NCBI GenBank assembly: GCA_050249455.1
Contig: JBFWQM010000023.1
Span: forward strand, 1 to 34,196
Reading direction: 5' to 3'
Origin: JBFWQM01 sp050249455
GTDB taxonomy: Bacteria > Pseudomonadota > Alphaproteobacteria > MPNO01 > VGEU01
Length of the DNA: 34,196 nt
Both the position numbers and the translations under genes were made by a program. This document shows, in pieces, positions 14,386-22,249 of this stretch. The notes under the pieces were generated by a model. The model saw only the letters and a program-made list of their open reading frames with translations. It was not told where the DNA came from and did not search any database. Each line of letters opens with the position of its first letter. Position 1 is the first letter of the stretch.

Positions 14386-15237
14386 CTACCCGGCGAGGAA
14401 ATCCATCACCAGGCGGTTGAACAGCGGCGCGTTCTCGAACTGGGGCCAGTGGCCGCAGTCCTGCATGACCACCAGCGACGCCTGCGGGATCAGGTCGGCG
14501 AACTTCTGGCCGACCTCGACCGCGCCGGTCGGGTCGTGCGACGTCCACACCACGAAGGTCGGCGCCGCGATGCGCCTGAGCGCCGCCTCGTCCAGCATGT
14601 TGCGCCGGCGGATCTCCATGATCTGCAGGCACAGGATGTGCTCCATCGCGCGCAGGAAGCCGGGCTGGGTGTAGATGCGGTAGCGCATCTCCACCAGGTC
14701 CTCGGTCACCATTGCCGGGTCATGCATCAGCCATTCGAGGCGCTTGCGCACCGTCTCCGGGCTCGCCTCGCGCACCGCCTTCAGGCTGAGGTCGTAGAGG
14801 CCCTTCATCACCTTCGGGTCGGCGGTCAGCCCGCCCGCGGTGTTGAGCACCATGCGGTCGACCCGGTCCGGGTGGTCGATGGCGAGCTGCGCGGCGACCC
14901 AGCCGCCCAGCGACTCGCCGGCGATGTGGGCGCGCTTCAGCCCCATCGCGTCCATGAAGTCCGCCACGTGCCGCACGTAGTGGGCGATCTCGTAATCGTG
15001 GTCGGGCTTGTCGGAATAGCCGTGCCCGATCATGTCGAAAGCGAAGACGCGGTAGTGTGCGGCCAGCGGCAGGATATTGCGCGCATAGGCCTCCAGGTGC
15101 CCGCCGGTGCCGTGCAGCAGGATCACCGCCTTGTCGCCGCGCCCGGCCTCCAGGCAGCGGGTGCGGACCGGCCCCGCCTGGACCGTGTGCAGACGGAACT
15201 CCCCGGCCGACAGCGTCGGCCACAACGACTCACCCAA
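14386..15237 (-). CDS. Alpha/beta hydrolase, meta-cleavage product C-C hydrolase type
   Basis: 283 residues. The fold is an alpha/beta hydrolase with an oxyanion block LLHGTGGHLEAY, the nucleophile elbow GESLGG (Ser109), Asp235 (TSHDPTG) and His263 (CGHWPQFE). The NTAGGLTAD stretch and the helical lid around 140-210 fit the BphD/MhpC/HsaD branch, which splits the C-C bond of meta-cleavage products. It starts at a TTG (15237): GGGAGG lies seven bases upstream, and no ATG or GTG in frame is near. A good promoter (15265-15293) stands in front. It is convergent with the type I dioxygenase and divergent from the LigB-type one, so it could serve both. Exact substrate unknown. Confidence 0.87.
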   Translation of the reverse strand: MGESLWPTLSAGEFRLHTVQAGPVRTRCLEAGRGDKAVILLHGTGGHLEAYARNILPLAAHYRVFAFDMIGHGYSDKPDHDYEIAHYVRHVADFMDAMGLKRAHIAGESLGGWVAAQLAIDHPDRVDRMVLNTAGGLTADPKVMKGLYDLSLKAVREASPETVRKRLEWLMHDPAMVTEDLVEMRYRIYTQPGFLRAMEHILCLQIMEIRRRNMLDEAALRRIAAPTFVVWTSHDPTGAVEVGQKFADLIPQASLVVMQDCGHWPQFENAPLFNRLVMDFLAG

Positions 15238-15264
15238 GGACGCCTCCCAACTCGATTTCCGCCG

Positions 15265-15293
15265 ATTGTGGTGGGTCGCCGTGGCGGCGTCAA
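15265..15293 (-). promoter_or_regulatory. Candidate sigma-70 promoter of the C-C hydrolase gene
   Basis: On the minus strand, TTGACG (15288-15293) is followed by a 17-base spacer and CACAAT (15265-15270), so -35 matches five of six and -10 four of six. Transcription would start about 20 bases before the TTG start codon. A GTGGGT / ACCCAC inverted repeat (15271-15276, 15294-15299) sits over the promoter. Confidence 0.5.
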
Positions 15294-15362
15294 ACCCACG
15301 GGCTTCCGCGCGCCGGCCGCGGGTGCGACAATGCCGGCCGGCGCAGGGGAGGCGCCGCGGTC

Positions 15363-16373
15363 ATGGCCAGGATCGTCCTTGGAATCGGCACCTCGCACGG
15401 CCCGATGCTGTCCACGCCGTGGGATCAGTGGGCACAGCGGGTCGGCTTCGACCGCTCGGTCGCGGCGCACGACTTCCGCGGCGGGCACTACTCGTTCGAC
15501 CAGCTGGTGGAACTGCGCAAGGACGCCCATTTCGAGCGCGAGATCACGCCGGAGAAATGGCAGGCCCGCCACGCCGCCTGCCAGGCCGCGCTCGACCGGC
15601 TGGCCGAGAAGTTCGCCGAGGTGAAGCCCGACGTCGCGGTGATCGTCGGCAACGACCAGCGCGAGCTGTTCATGGAGGACAACTTCCCCGCCTTCGCCGT
15701 CCACTGGGGCGAGACGATCGAGAACCGGCCGCGCACGGCCGAGCAGATCGCGAAGCTGCCGCCCGGCGTCGCGGTGGCCGAGCGCGGCCATGCGCCGCCC
15801 GCCGACGCGGTCTATCCCGGCCTGCCGTCGCTCGGCCGCCACATCATCGAGCACATGACGGCGGACGGCTTCGACGTCGCGCAGATGCAGCGGCTGCCGC
15901 CCGGGTCCGGATACGTCAACGGCATCCCGCACGCCTTCGGCTTCGTCTACCGGCGCATCATGAAGGACGCGGTGATCCCCAACGTGCCGGTGTTCGTCAA
16001 CACGTTCTACCCGCCGAACCAGCCGACCGCCGCACGCTGCCACGCCTTCGGCAAGGCGCTGGCGAAGGCGATCGAGAGCTGGCCCGACGACCGCCGGGTG
16101 GTCGTCTTCGCCTCCGGCGGCGTCAGCCACTTCGTGATCGACGAGGACCTCGACCGCACGGTCATCCGCGCGCTGAAGGAGAACGACGAGAAGACGCTCA
16201 CCTCGATCCCCGAGGACCGCTTCCAGGCCGGCACGTCGGAGATCAAGAACTGGATCCCGGTCGCCGCGATGATGGCGGAACGGCACATGGACGTGCACGT
16301 CGTGGACTACGTGCCGTGCTACCGCTCCATCGCCGGCACCGGCAACGCGATGCTGTTCACATACTGGCAATGA
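15363..16373 (+). CDS. LigB-type (class III) extradiol dioxygenase
   Basis: 336 residues in one chain. The N-terminal GIGTSHGPML carries His12, a metal ligand position of the LigB family. Other family blocks are AVIVGNDQRELF, NGIPHAFGF (His190, a candidate for the active-site base), VPVFVNTFYPPNQPT and VVFASGGVSHFVID. Enzymes of this fold cleave protocatechuate, gallate, 2,3-dihydroxyphenylpropionate or related diols with Fe(II). No separate small alpha (LigA) subunit is encoded next to it, so it would act alone or fused. It is divergent from the C-C hydrolase gene (125-base gap) and not related to the VOC enzyme at 13382 by fold. Start ATG 15363 after GGGGAGG. Confidence 0.88.
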   Translation: MARIVLGIGTSHGPMLSTPWDQWAQRVGFDRSVAAHDFRGGHYSFDQLVELRKDAHFEREITPEKWQARHAACQAALDRLAEKFAEVKPDVAVIVGNDQRELFMEDNFPAFAVHWGETIENRPRTAEQIAKLPPGVAVAERGHAPPADAVYPGLPSLGRHIIEHMTADGFDVAQMQRLPPGSGYVNGIPHAFGFVYRRIMKDAVIPNVPVFVNTFYPPNQPTAARCHAFGKALAKAIESWPDDRRVVVFASGGVSHFVIDEDLDRTVIRALKENDEKTLTSIPEDRFQAGTSEIKNWIPVAAMMAERHMDVHVVDYVPCYRSIAGTGNAMLFTYWQ

Positions 16374-16393
16374 CGGCACGGTGCAGTAGGCGA

Positions 16394-16494
16394 TGCCCCA
16401 AATCCTTATGGGGGCAGGTCTAAAACCCGCCGCGGTGCTGCCCCCGCGCGTTCCTGGCTTGCGCGAATGGACGGGCGGGTTTGAAACCCGCCCC
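16394..16494. repeat. Multi-hairpin intergenic element with GGGCGGGTTT arms
   Basis: Three inverted repeats fall together: TGCCCC (16394-16399) with GGGGCA (16411-16416); GGGGGCAG (16410-16417) with CTGCCCCC (16438-16445); and GGGCGGGTTT (16473-16482) with AAACCCGCCC (16484-16493). The first two share bases and exclude each other. The last resembles a palindrome found dispersed in many bacterial genomes (from memory). It ends 33 bases before the MetE-like gene. It looks like a mobile-type palindrome, not a riboswitch. Confidence 0.6.
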
Positions 16495-16526
16495 TACCGA
16501 ACATTGATGTTTTTCGGGGAAACTTG

Positions 16527-17645
16527 ATGACCCTGCGCGACCGCCCGCCGTTCCGTGCCGACCACGTCGGCTCGCTGTTGCGCCCGGCGCGGCTGGTCGA
16601 GGCGCGCGAGCGGCATGCCAAGGGAGAGATCGACGAGGGGGCGTTGCGCGCGGTGGAGGACGACAGCATCCGCGAGGTCGTGAAGCTGCAAGAGGATATC
16701 GGCCTCCACGGCATCACCGACGGCGAGTACCGGCGCGCGAGCTGGAGCAGCGATTTCCTGCGGCGGATCGAGGGCGTCGCGGTTACCGAGGGCAAGTTCG
16801 TCTCCAGCTTTCGCCGCGCCGACGGGGTCGATGTCAGCCATCGGCCGCCGACGATGGTGGTGGCCGGCAAGCTGCGCAACCCCGGCGGCATCCAGCTCGC
16901 CGACTTCACGTTCCTCAAGTCGGTGACCCAGCGGACGCCGAAGGTGTGCATCCCGTCGCCCTCGATGCTGCACTTCCGCGGCGGGCGCGAGGCGATCGAC
17001 CGCGTTGCCTATCCCGACATGGAGGGCTTCTTCGCCGACCTCGCCAAGGTCTACAACGACGAGATCCAGGCGCTGGCGCGCGCCGGCGCGCGCTACGTCC
17101 AGCTCGACGACACCAACTTCGCCTATCTGTGCGACCCGCGCATCCGCGAGGCGACGAAGAAGCTGGGCGAGGATCCCGACGTGCTGCCGCGCCGCTACTG
17201 CCGGCTGATCAACGAGTCGATCCGCGGCCGGCCCGACGACATGGTGGTCACGGTCCACATGTGCCGCGGCAATTTCCGCAGCGCCTGGGTGGCGGAGGGC
17301 GGCTACGACCCGGTGGCTGAGGTGCTGTTCAACGAGCTCGCCGTCGACGGCCTGTTCATGGAGTACGACGATCCGCGCTCGGGCGGTTTCGCGCCGCTGC
17401 GCTTCGTGCCCAAGGGGAAGACGGTGGTGCTCGGCCTGCTCACCACCAAGCGCGCCGCGCTGGAGAGCGCCGACGAGATCAGCCGCCGCATCGACGAGGC
17501 GGCGGCCTACGTGCCGCTCGACCAGCTCGCGCTCAGCCCGCAATGCGGGTTCTCGTCCACCGTCCACGGCAACGAGCTGACCGTGGACGACGAGATCGCC
17601 AAGCTGCGCCGCATCGTCGAGCTCGCCGAGGCCGTGTGGGGCTGA
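16527..17645 (+). CDS. MetE-like cobalamin-independent methyltransferase (single domain)
   Basis: 372 residues, only the catalytic C-terminal barrel of MetE, as in the YxjG/YxjH-type short proteins. Zn2+ ligands are all present: His244 and Cys246 (VHMCRGNF), Glu279 (LFMEYDD) and Cys340 (LSPQCGFSS). The N-terminal half is closest to FRADHVGSLLRP and GITDGEYRR, typical of this group. It should transfer a methyl group to a thiol such as homocysteine, but short MetE proteins have unclear donors. ATG at 16527, with GGGGAAA just ahead (a TTG directly in front is also possible). The stop codon overlaps the start of the next gene by ten bases, so the pair is probably translationally coupled. Confidence 0.88.
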   Translation: MTLRDRPPFRADHVGSLLRPARLVEARERHAKGEIDEGALRAVEDDSIREVVKLQEDIGLHGITDGEYRRASWSSDFLRRIEGVAVTEGKFVSSFRRADGVDVSHRPPTMVVAGKLRNPGGIQLADFTFLKSVTQRTPKVCIPSPSMLHFRGGREAIDRVAYPDMEGFFADLAKVYNDEIQALARAGARYVQLDDTNFAYLCDPRIREATKKLGEDPDVLPRRYCRLINESIRGRPDDMVVTVHMCRGNFRSAWVAEGGYDPVAEVLFNELAVDGLFMEYDDPRSGGFAPLRFVPKGKTVVLGLLTTKRAALESADEISRRIDEAAAYVPLDQLALSPQCGFSSTVHGNELTVDDEIAKLRRIVELAEAVWG

Positions 17646-18352
17646 GCGCGCCGGCCATCGTGCCCTATGCGCTCGCGCGGCTGCCGGCCCGCGCCTGCGT
17701 CGACGGCGAATGGCGGGTGCGCCACCTCGTCATCGACCCGGCGCGGCCGGGGCCGCTGCGGCTCAATGGCGGCCTGCTCGACTTCCGCGACGCGCCGACC
17801 GCCGAGACCCTGCGCGACGCCGCTGCGCAGATCGACTACGTCTGCGGCGTGCTGAAGTCCTACTGCGACACCTGGCAGCGCGACGCGACCCTGTTCCTCG
17901 ACTGCTATTTCGCCTTCGTCGCGGCGCAGATCGCGTCACATCGCGATGCGCTGGCCGACCGCCTGGCCCCGTTCGGCGCGATGTACGACGTGCGCCAGTG
18001 GGCGTTCTCCGCTTGGCAGCCCATCCCGCAGGCGCACCTCGACCCGGCCGGGGCGGGGCGGCTGGAGGACATGGTGCGGTTCGATTTCGCGTTCTGGTCG
18101 GGAGAGGCTTTCGTCGCGGTCGACGTCGTGGGCGACGGCATGGCCAGCGGCCGGCGTCGCGCCGCCATCGAGCGGCTGACGGCGCAGGGCCACCGGGTGC
18201 TCGCCGTGGCTGCCGCGGACCTGCAAGGCGGGGCCGACGTGTTCGAGGCCGGATTCCCGGACGGGTTCCGCCGGTTCTGGGAAGGGCAGCGCACGCCGTC
18301 CGGGCCGTTCAAGCCGCGCGGACTCGTCCCGCCGCGGCCGGCTGAGGCTTGA
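17636..18352 (+). CDS. Unknown protein with a PD-(D/E)XK-like C-terminal part
   Basis: 238 residues from the GTG at 17636, which overlaps the MetE-like gene; a second GTG eight codons on would also work. No named family. The first half (about 15-130) is mixed alpha/beta with PLRLNGGLLDFRDAPT and several Cys. The second half, RFDFAFWSGEAFVAVDVVGDG (about 148-167), a helix with RRRAAIERLTAQGHRVLAV, then AADL, follows the order D / strand with D / helix / strand seen in DUF559- or Vsr-type nuclease folds. Asp150 and Asp163 could be metal ligands, but the usual E-x-K is replaced by D-V-V, so the enzyme might be inactive or not a nuclease. Translational coupling suggests a link to the methyltransferase. 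Confidence 0.6.
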   Translation: MGLSAPAIVPYALARLPARACVDGEWRVRHLVIDPARPGPLRLNGGLLDFRDAPTAETLRDAAAQIDYVCGVLKSYCDTWQRDATLFLDCYFAFVAAQIASHRDALADRLAPFGAMYDVRQWAFSAWQPIPQAHLDPAGAGRLEDMVRFDFAFWSGEAFVAVDVVGDGMASGRRRAAIERLTAQGHRVLAVAAADLQGGADVFEAGFPDGFRRFWEGQRTPSGPFKPRGLVPPRPAEA

Positions 18353-18425
18353 CCGCCGCGCCCGGCTGCGCGACCGTCGTGCCGCTGGCTGCTCGACGAC
18401 CCTGACGACGTAGAAGGAGACAGGC

Positions 18426-20777
18426 ATGCCCCACGGCGGCGTCGGTGCGCGCATCACCCGACTCGAGGACGACCGCTTCCTGCGCGGGCGCGGCCAGTTC
18501 GTCGCCGACATCGCGATGCCGGGCATGCTGCACGCCGCCTTCCTGCGCAGCCCCCACGCGCACGCGCGCGTCCGCGCCGTCCGCAAGCCGGCGGACGCCG
18601 CCGACCGGGTGTTCGTCGCCGCCGACATGACGGACGTGAAGCCGATCCGCTCCAGCCCCAACTTCCCGAATTTCCGCCATTCCGACTTCCCGGTGCTGGC
18701 GGTGGACAAGGTGCGCTTCGCCGGCGACCCCATCGCGATGGCGGTGGCCGAGACGCGGGCGGCGGCGGAGGACTTGCTGCGCCGGATCGAGGTCGACTAC
18801 GAGGTGCTGCCGGCCGTCGTCGACATGAAGCGGGCGCTGCAGCCGAATTCCGCGCGCCTGCACGACCACTGGCCCGACAACCTGTTCTGCGAGACCCGCT
18901 TCGACTACGGCGACATGGATGCGGCGATCAAGGCAGCGAAGCACGTCGTCACCCGCGAGTACCGCATGAACCGCCAGACGCCGATGCCGATGGAAGGCCG
19001 CGCCTGCCTCGCCTGCGAGGACCGCAGGACCGGCGAGGTGGTGGTCTACTACTCGCACCAGCTGCCGGTGCCGATGCAGATCGGCCTGGCGACGTTCCTC
19101 GGCATCCCGCAGCGGCGGCTGCGCGTGGTGTGCCCCGACGTCGGCGGCGCCTTCGGGCTCAAGACCTTCCTTGACGGCGAGACGGTGGCCGTCACTTGGG
19201 CCGCGGTGAAGCTCGGCCAGCCGGTGCGCTACATCCAGGACCGGCACGAGCACCTGGTGTGCGACGCCAACACCCGCGACCACTGGTACAAGGTGACTGC
19301 CTACGCCGACGACGTCGGCAAGGTGCTCGGCATCGAGATCGACGCATGGTGCGACACCGGCGCCTACTCGCCGTGGCCGTGGCCGGCGGGGATCGAGGCC
19401 AGCACCGCGCCCGGCAACATCGCCGGGCCCTACGACGTGCGCGCGGTGCGCGGCCGCGCGATGACGGTGGCGACCAACAAGCCGCCGGGTCAGCCCTATC
19501 GCGGCGTCGCGCGCCCCGGCGCATGCTACGGCCACGAGGCGCTGATGGACGGCCTCGCGCTGGCGGTCGGCTGCGAGCCGCACGAGGTCCGCGCCCGCAA
19601 CCTCGTGAAGCCGGAGCAGATGCCCTACCGCACCGCAACCAACAAGGTGCTCGACAGCGGCGACTACCCGCAGGCGCTGGCCAAGGCGGTCGCGGCGATT
19701 GACGTCGCCGCCGTGCGGGCGCGCCAGCAGCGCGGCGAGCCGGACGGCCGGCGCATCGGCCTCGGCTTCGCGGTGTTCTACGAACAGACCGCCTACGGGA
19801 CCGGGCCGTTCGGCTATTCCGGCTGGGGCATCGAGCTGGTGCCGGGGCTGGAGCCGGCGACGGCGCGGCTGACCGGCGACGGCGACCTGGTGGTCGACGT
19901 CGGCGTCCATTCGCACGGCCAGGGCCACGAGACGGTGTTCGCCCAGATCGCGGCGGAGGTGCTGAGCATCGATCCGGCGAAGGTGACGGTGCGCTACGGC
20001 GACACCACCCTGGCGCCGACCGGCACCGGCACCTACACCTCGCGCGGCGCGGTGTCGGGCGGCGGCGCGGTCGCCACCGCCTGCCGCATCCTGAAGAAGC
20101 CCATCGCGCGCATCGGCGCGCACCTGCTGCAGGTGACCGAGGACCAGGTCACCCTGCGCGACGGCAAGGTGATGTCGGCCAACGGCAGCGTGACGTTCGC
20201 CGAGATCGGCCGCGCCTGGTACCACCACCCGGAGGAGCTGCCGCCCGACGTCGACCCGCAGGGGCTCACCGCGATCGGCGGCTACAAGGCGATCGACGGC
20301 GGCGTGTTCTCGTATTCCGTCCACGCCGCGGTGATCGCGCTTGACCCGGCGACCGGCATCGTCGAGATCGTGGACTACGTGATCGTCGAGGACTGCGGCA
20401 CGATGATCAACCCGATGCTGGTCGACGGCCAGGTGATCGGCGGGCTGGCCGGCGGCATCGGCAACGCGTTGTTCGAGGAGTCGCCCTACGACCAGCAAGG
20501 CCAGCCGCTCGCCACCACGCTCGCCGACTACTGCGTGCCGGGCACAATGGAGGTGCCGGAGCCGACCATGATCCACATGGAATCGCCGTCGCCGTTCTCC
20601 GAATTCGGCATCAAGGGCGTCGGCGAATCCGGCGCCATCGGCCCGCCCACCGCCATCGCCAACGCCATCAACGACGCGCTGCGCCCGCTCGGCGCGGTGC
20701 TCTACGAAACCCCGATGACCCCGCGGCGCGTGCTCGCGGCGATCGCGAAGGGGAGGGGGGCGGTGGCTGATCGCTGA
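18426..20777 (+). CDS. Xanthine dehydrogenase family molybdopterin-binding large subunit
   Basis: 783 residues, the usual length. An N-terminal fold (about 1-140; ARITRLEDDRFLRGRGQFVADI) leads into the molybdopterin domain with PDVGGAFGLK (about 238-247), GQPYRGVARPGA and the catalytic Glu734 in KGVGESGAIGPPTAIANA. It would hydroxylate an N-heterocycle or aldehyde using a Mo=S site. It lacks the AYRCSFR-type loop of CO dehydrogenase form I. The partners, an FAD subunit and a [2Fe-2S] subunit, are not encoded on either side, so electrons must go to a distant or shared partner. GAAGGAGAC is nine bases ahead of the ATG. A structured repeat begins one base after the stop. Confidence 0.9.
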   Translation: MPHGGVGARITRLEDDRFLRGRGQFVADIAMPGMLHAAFLRSPHAHARVRAVRKPADAADRVFVAADMTDVKPIRSSPNFPNFRHSDFPVLAVDKVRFAGDPIAMAVAETRAAAEDLLRRIEVDYEVLPAVVDMKRALQPNSARLHDHWPDNLFCETRFDYGDMDAAIKAAKHVVTREYRMNRQTPMPMEGRACLACEDRRTGEVVVYYSHQLPVPMQIGLATFLGIPQRRLRVVCPDVGGAFGLKTFLDGETVAVTWAAVKLGQPVRYIQDRHEHLVCDANTRDHWYKVTAYADDVGKVLGIEIDAWCDTGAYSPWPWPAGIEASTAPGNIAGPYDVRAVRGRAMTVATNKPPGQPYRGVARPGACYGHEALMDGLALAVGCEPHEVRARNLVKPEQMPYRTATNKVLDSGDYPQALAKAVAAIDVAAVRARQQRGEPDGRRIGLGFAVFYEQTAYGTGPFGYSGWGIELVPGLEPATARLTGDGDLVVDVGVHSHGQGHETVFAQIAAEVLSIDPAKVTVRYGDTTLAPTGTGTYTSRGAVSGGGAVATACRILKKPIARIGAHLLQVTEDQVTLRDGKVMSANGSVTFAEIGRAWYHHPEELPPDVDPQGLTAIGGYKAIDGGVFSYSVHAAVIALDPATGIVEIVDYVIVEDCGTMINPMLVDGQVIGGLAGGIGNALFEESPYDQQGQPLATTLADYCVPGTMEVPEPTMIHMESPSPFSEFGIKGVGESGAIGPPTAIANAINDALRPLGAVLYETPMTPRRVLAAIAKGRGAVADR

Positions 20778-20931
20778 GAGGCCGGCGGCTTCCCACCTCA
20801 CCCGCTCGCTGCGCTCGCACCCTCTCCCCCCAATGGGTGGAGAGGGTTAGTGGCGGCTCTCTCCGCCCACTTGGGGGGAGAGGGAGGGGACCCCGTTGCG
20901 ACACAACGGGGAGGGTGAGGTGGGCGGCCTC
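20778..20931. repeat. 154-base structured repeat between convergent genes
   Basis: The outer stem is GAGGCCG + CCCACCTCACCC (20778-20784, 20792-20803) paired with 20913-20931, 19 bp with one 7-base insertion. Inside are a 14-bp perfect inverted repeat (20820-20833 with 20871-20884) and a smaller hairpin CCCCGTTG / CAACGGGG with loop CGACA (20891-20911). It resembles the dispersed CCTCACCC...CTCTCCCC elements common in alphaproteobacterial intergenic DNA (from memory). It may terminate both flanking genes. Confidence 0.7.
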
Positions 20932-20960
20932 GGTTCTCTGAAAGTCCGCCTAACAGCCGT

Positions 20961-22196
20961 CTAGATGTCCGCCTCCAGGCAGTACAGCCCGCCGGTGAAG
21001 CGGTCGACGGCGTAGACGATCTGGTTCTCGTCGACATAGACGTCGTTGATCTGCACCTCGCCGGCGCGAGAGCCGGCGGGCGGCTCGGGGACGTAGGCGG
21101 CGATCTCGCGCGGCTGCATCGGGTCCGAGACGTCGTAGGCGCGCACGCCGCCGTTGAAGAACGTCGCGAACACGATGGTGTCGGAGCGGAATGCCGGTCC
21201 CGGCTGGTTCTCGTGCAGGTTGTGCGAGCCGTAGCGGCCGCCGCGGCGGCCGTATTCCTCGACCGACGGGATCGGGAATGTCGCGATCGGCACCAGGTTG
21301 GATTCGAGCCGCGCATCGACCACCCAGGTCGGCTTCGGCCAGTCCTCGCCGCCGTTGCGGATGCATTCGTCGGTGCAGATCAGCAGGTCGCGGCTGAGCA
21401 GCGGCAGCGCCGTGTGGCTGAAGCCGTTATAGGGCGGGTGCGGGTTCCAATGGCCGACCATCTTCGGGTTCGCCTTGTCCGCGATGTCGAGGATGAAGAT
21501 GCCGCCGTCGAGATAGGCGACGTAGGCGCGGTCAGGCCGCTGCGGGTAGACGTTGGTGTTGTGGGCGCGGAAGCCGGCGTCGAACTTGGGATGGCGCCTG
21601 GGCGGCGGCGCGGCGTCGCCCTTGCGCGTGCCCGGCATCCACCAGCGGCCGGCCTCCACCGGCTTCGACGGGTTGCGCACGTCGATGCAGCGGTAGAACT
21701 GGTTGTCCTGCGGATGCGACGGCTCGAAGTCGGGCGCGCCGCCGGCGAAGTGGATGAACTCGCCGTCGGCGAACCACAGCTGGTGCACGCCCATCGACCA
21801 CGGGCCGGCACAGTCGAAGAACGCGATCGTCTTCGGCGTCTCCGGCTGGCTGACGTCGAACAGCTCGATGCCCGCCGGCTTGACGTTGAAGCCGGGGTCG
21901 CCCAGCCCGCCGGGACCGGAGGTCTGGTAGGCGACCGCCATGATGTCGCCGACCACGTCGAGCGAGTTGGACCGCATCTGCTTGTGCGGCAGCTCGGTCT
22001 GCACCACGACCTTGGTGTTGCGCGGGTCGGTGACGTCGACGCCGGTGAAGTTCTTCGGCGCGCCCTCGTGGGCGAGCCACATGATGCGGCGGCCGTCCTT
22101 GACCTGCTGGATCGCCATGCCCTCGCCGAGCCCGCCGAACCCGCCCAGCGTGTTCTGGCTCAGCAGCCGCATGTTCCTGGCTTCCGCCGCCCGCAT
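20961..22196 (-). CDS. LVIVD-repeat beta-propeller protein, possible metalloprotein
   Basis: 411 residues built from about six or seven propeller blades. Blades end in an (L/I)xxxDV(S/T)xPxxP motif: VDVTDPRNTK, LFDVSQPETPK, CIDVRNPSKP, ILDIADKANPK and AYDVSDPMQP. His residues recur at the start of several blades: His138 (GVHQLW), His212 (AHNTNV), His261 (FSHTAL), His325 and His328 (GSHNLHEN). They could line the central channel as metal ligands, as in the related-looking SBP56/methanethiol oxidase family; this is my inference. There is no signal peptide, so it is cytoplasmic unless exported otherwise. GGGAGG lies ahead of the ATG at 22196. It is downstream of the CobW GTPase gene (53 bases) on the same strand. 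Confidence 0.8.
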   Translation of the reverse strand: MRAAEARNMRLLSQNTLGGFGGLGEGMAIQQVKDGRRIMWLAHEGAPKNFTGVDVTDPRNTKVVVQTELPHKQMRSNSLDVVGDIMAVAYQTSGPGGLGDPGFNVKPAGIELFDVSQPETPKTIAFFDCAGPWSMGVHQLWFADGEFIHFAGGAPDFEPSHPQDNQFYRCIDVRNPSKPVEAGRWWMPGTRKGDAAPPPRRHPKFDAGFRAHNTNVYPQRPDRAYVAYLDGGIFILDIADKANPKMVGHWNPHPPYNGFSHTALPLLSRDLLICTDECIRNGGEDWPKPTWVVDARLESNLVPIATFPIPSVEEYGRRGGRYGSHNLHENQPGPAFRSDTIVFATFFNGGVRAYDVSDPMQPREIAAYVPEPPAGSRAGEVQINDVYVDENQIVYAVDRFTGGLYCLEADI

Positions 22197-22249
22197 CGTC
22201 GCCTCCCGTGTTGTTGTGGCAGGCTAGCACATCGGCGCGCGACGCGACC

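Noticed and set aside
16374..16526. SAM or cobalamin riboswitch ahead of the MetE-like gene
   Set aside because: The region is explained by palindromic repeats, and no conserved riboswitch core was recognised.
18426..20777. CO dehydrogenase form I (CoxL)
   Set aside because: The AYRCSFR loop is missing; the equivalent region reads QPYRGVARPGA. CoxS and CoxM are also not encoded nearby.
18309..20801. 830-codon open frame on the minus strand over the molybdoenzyme gene
   Set aside because: It is a codon-bias shadow of GC-rich coding DNA. Its translation is low-complexity, rich in Arg, His and Val, and shows no domain.
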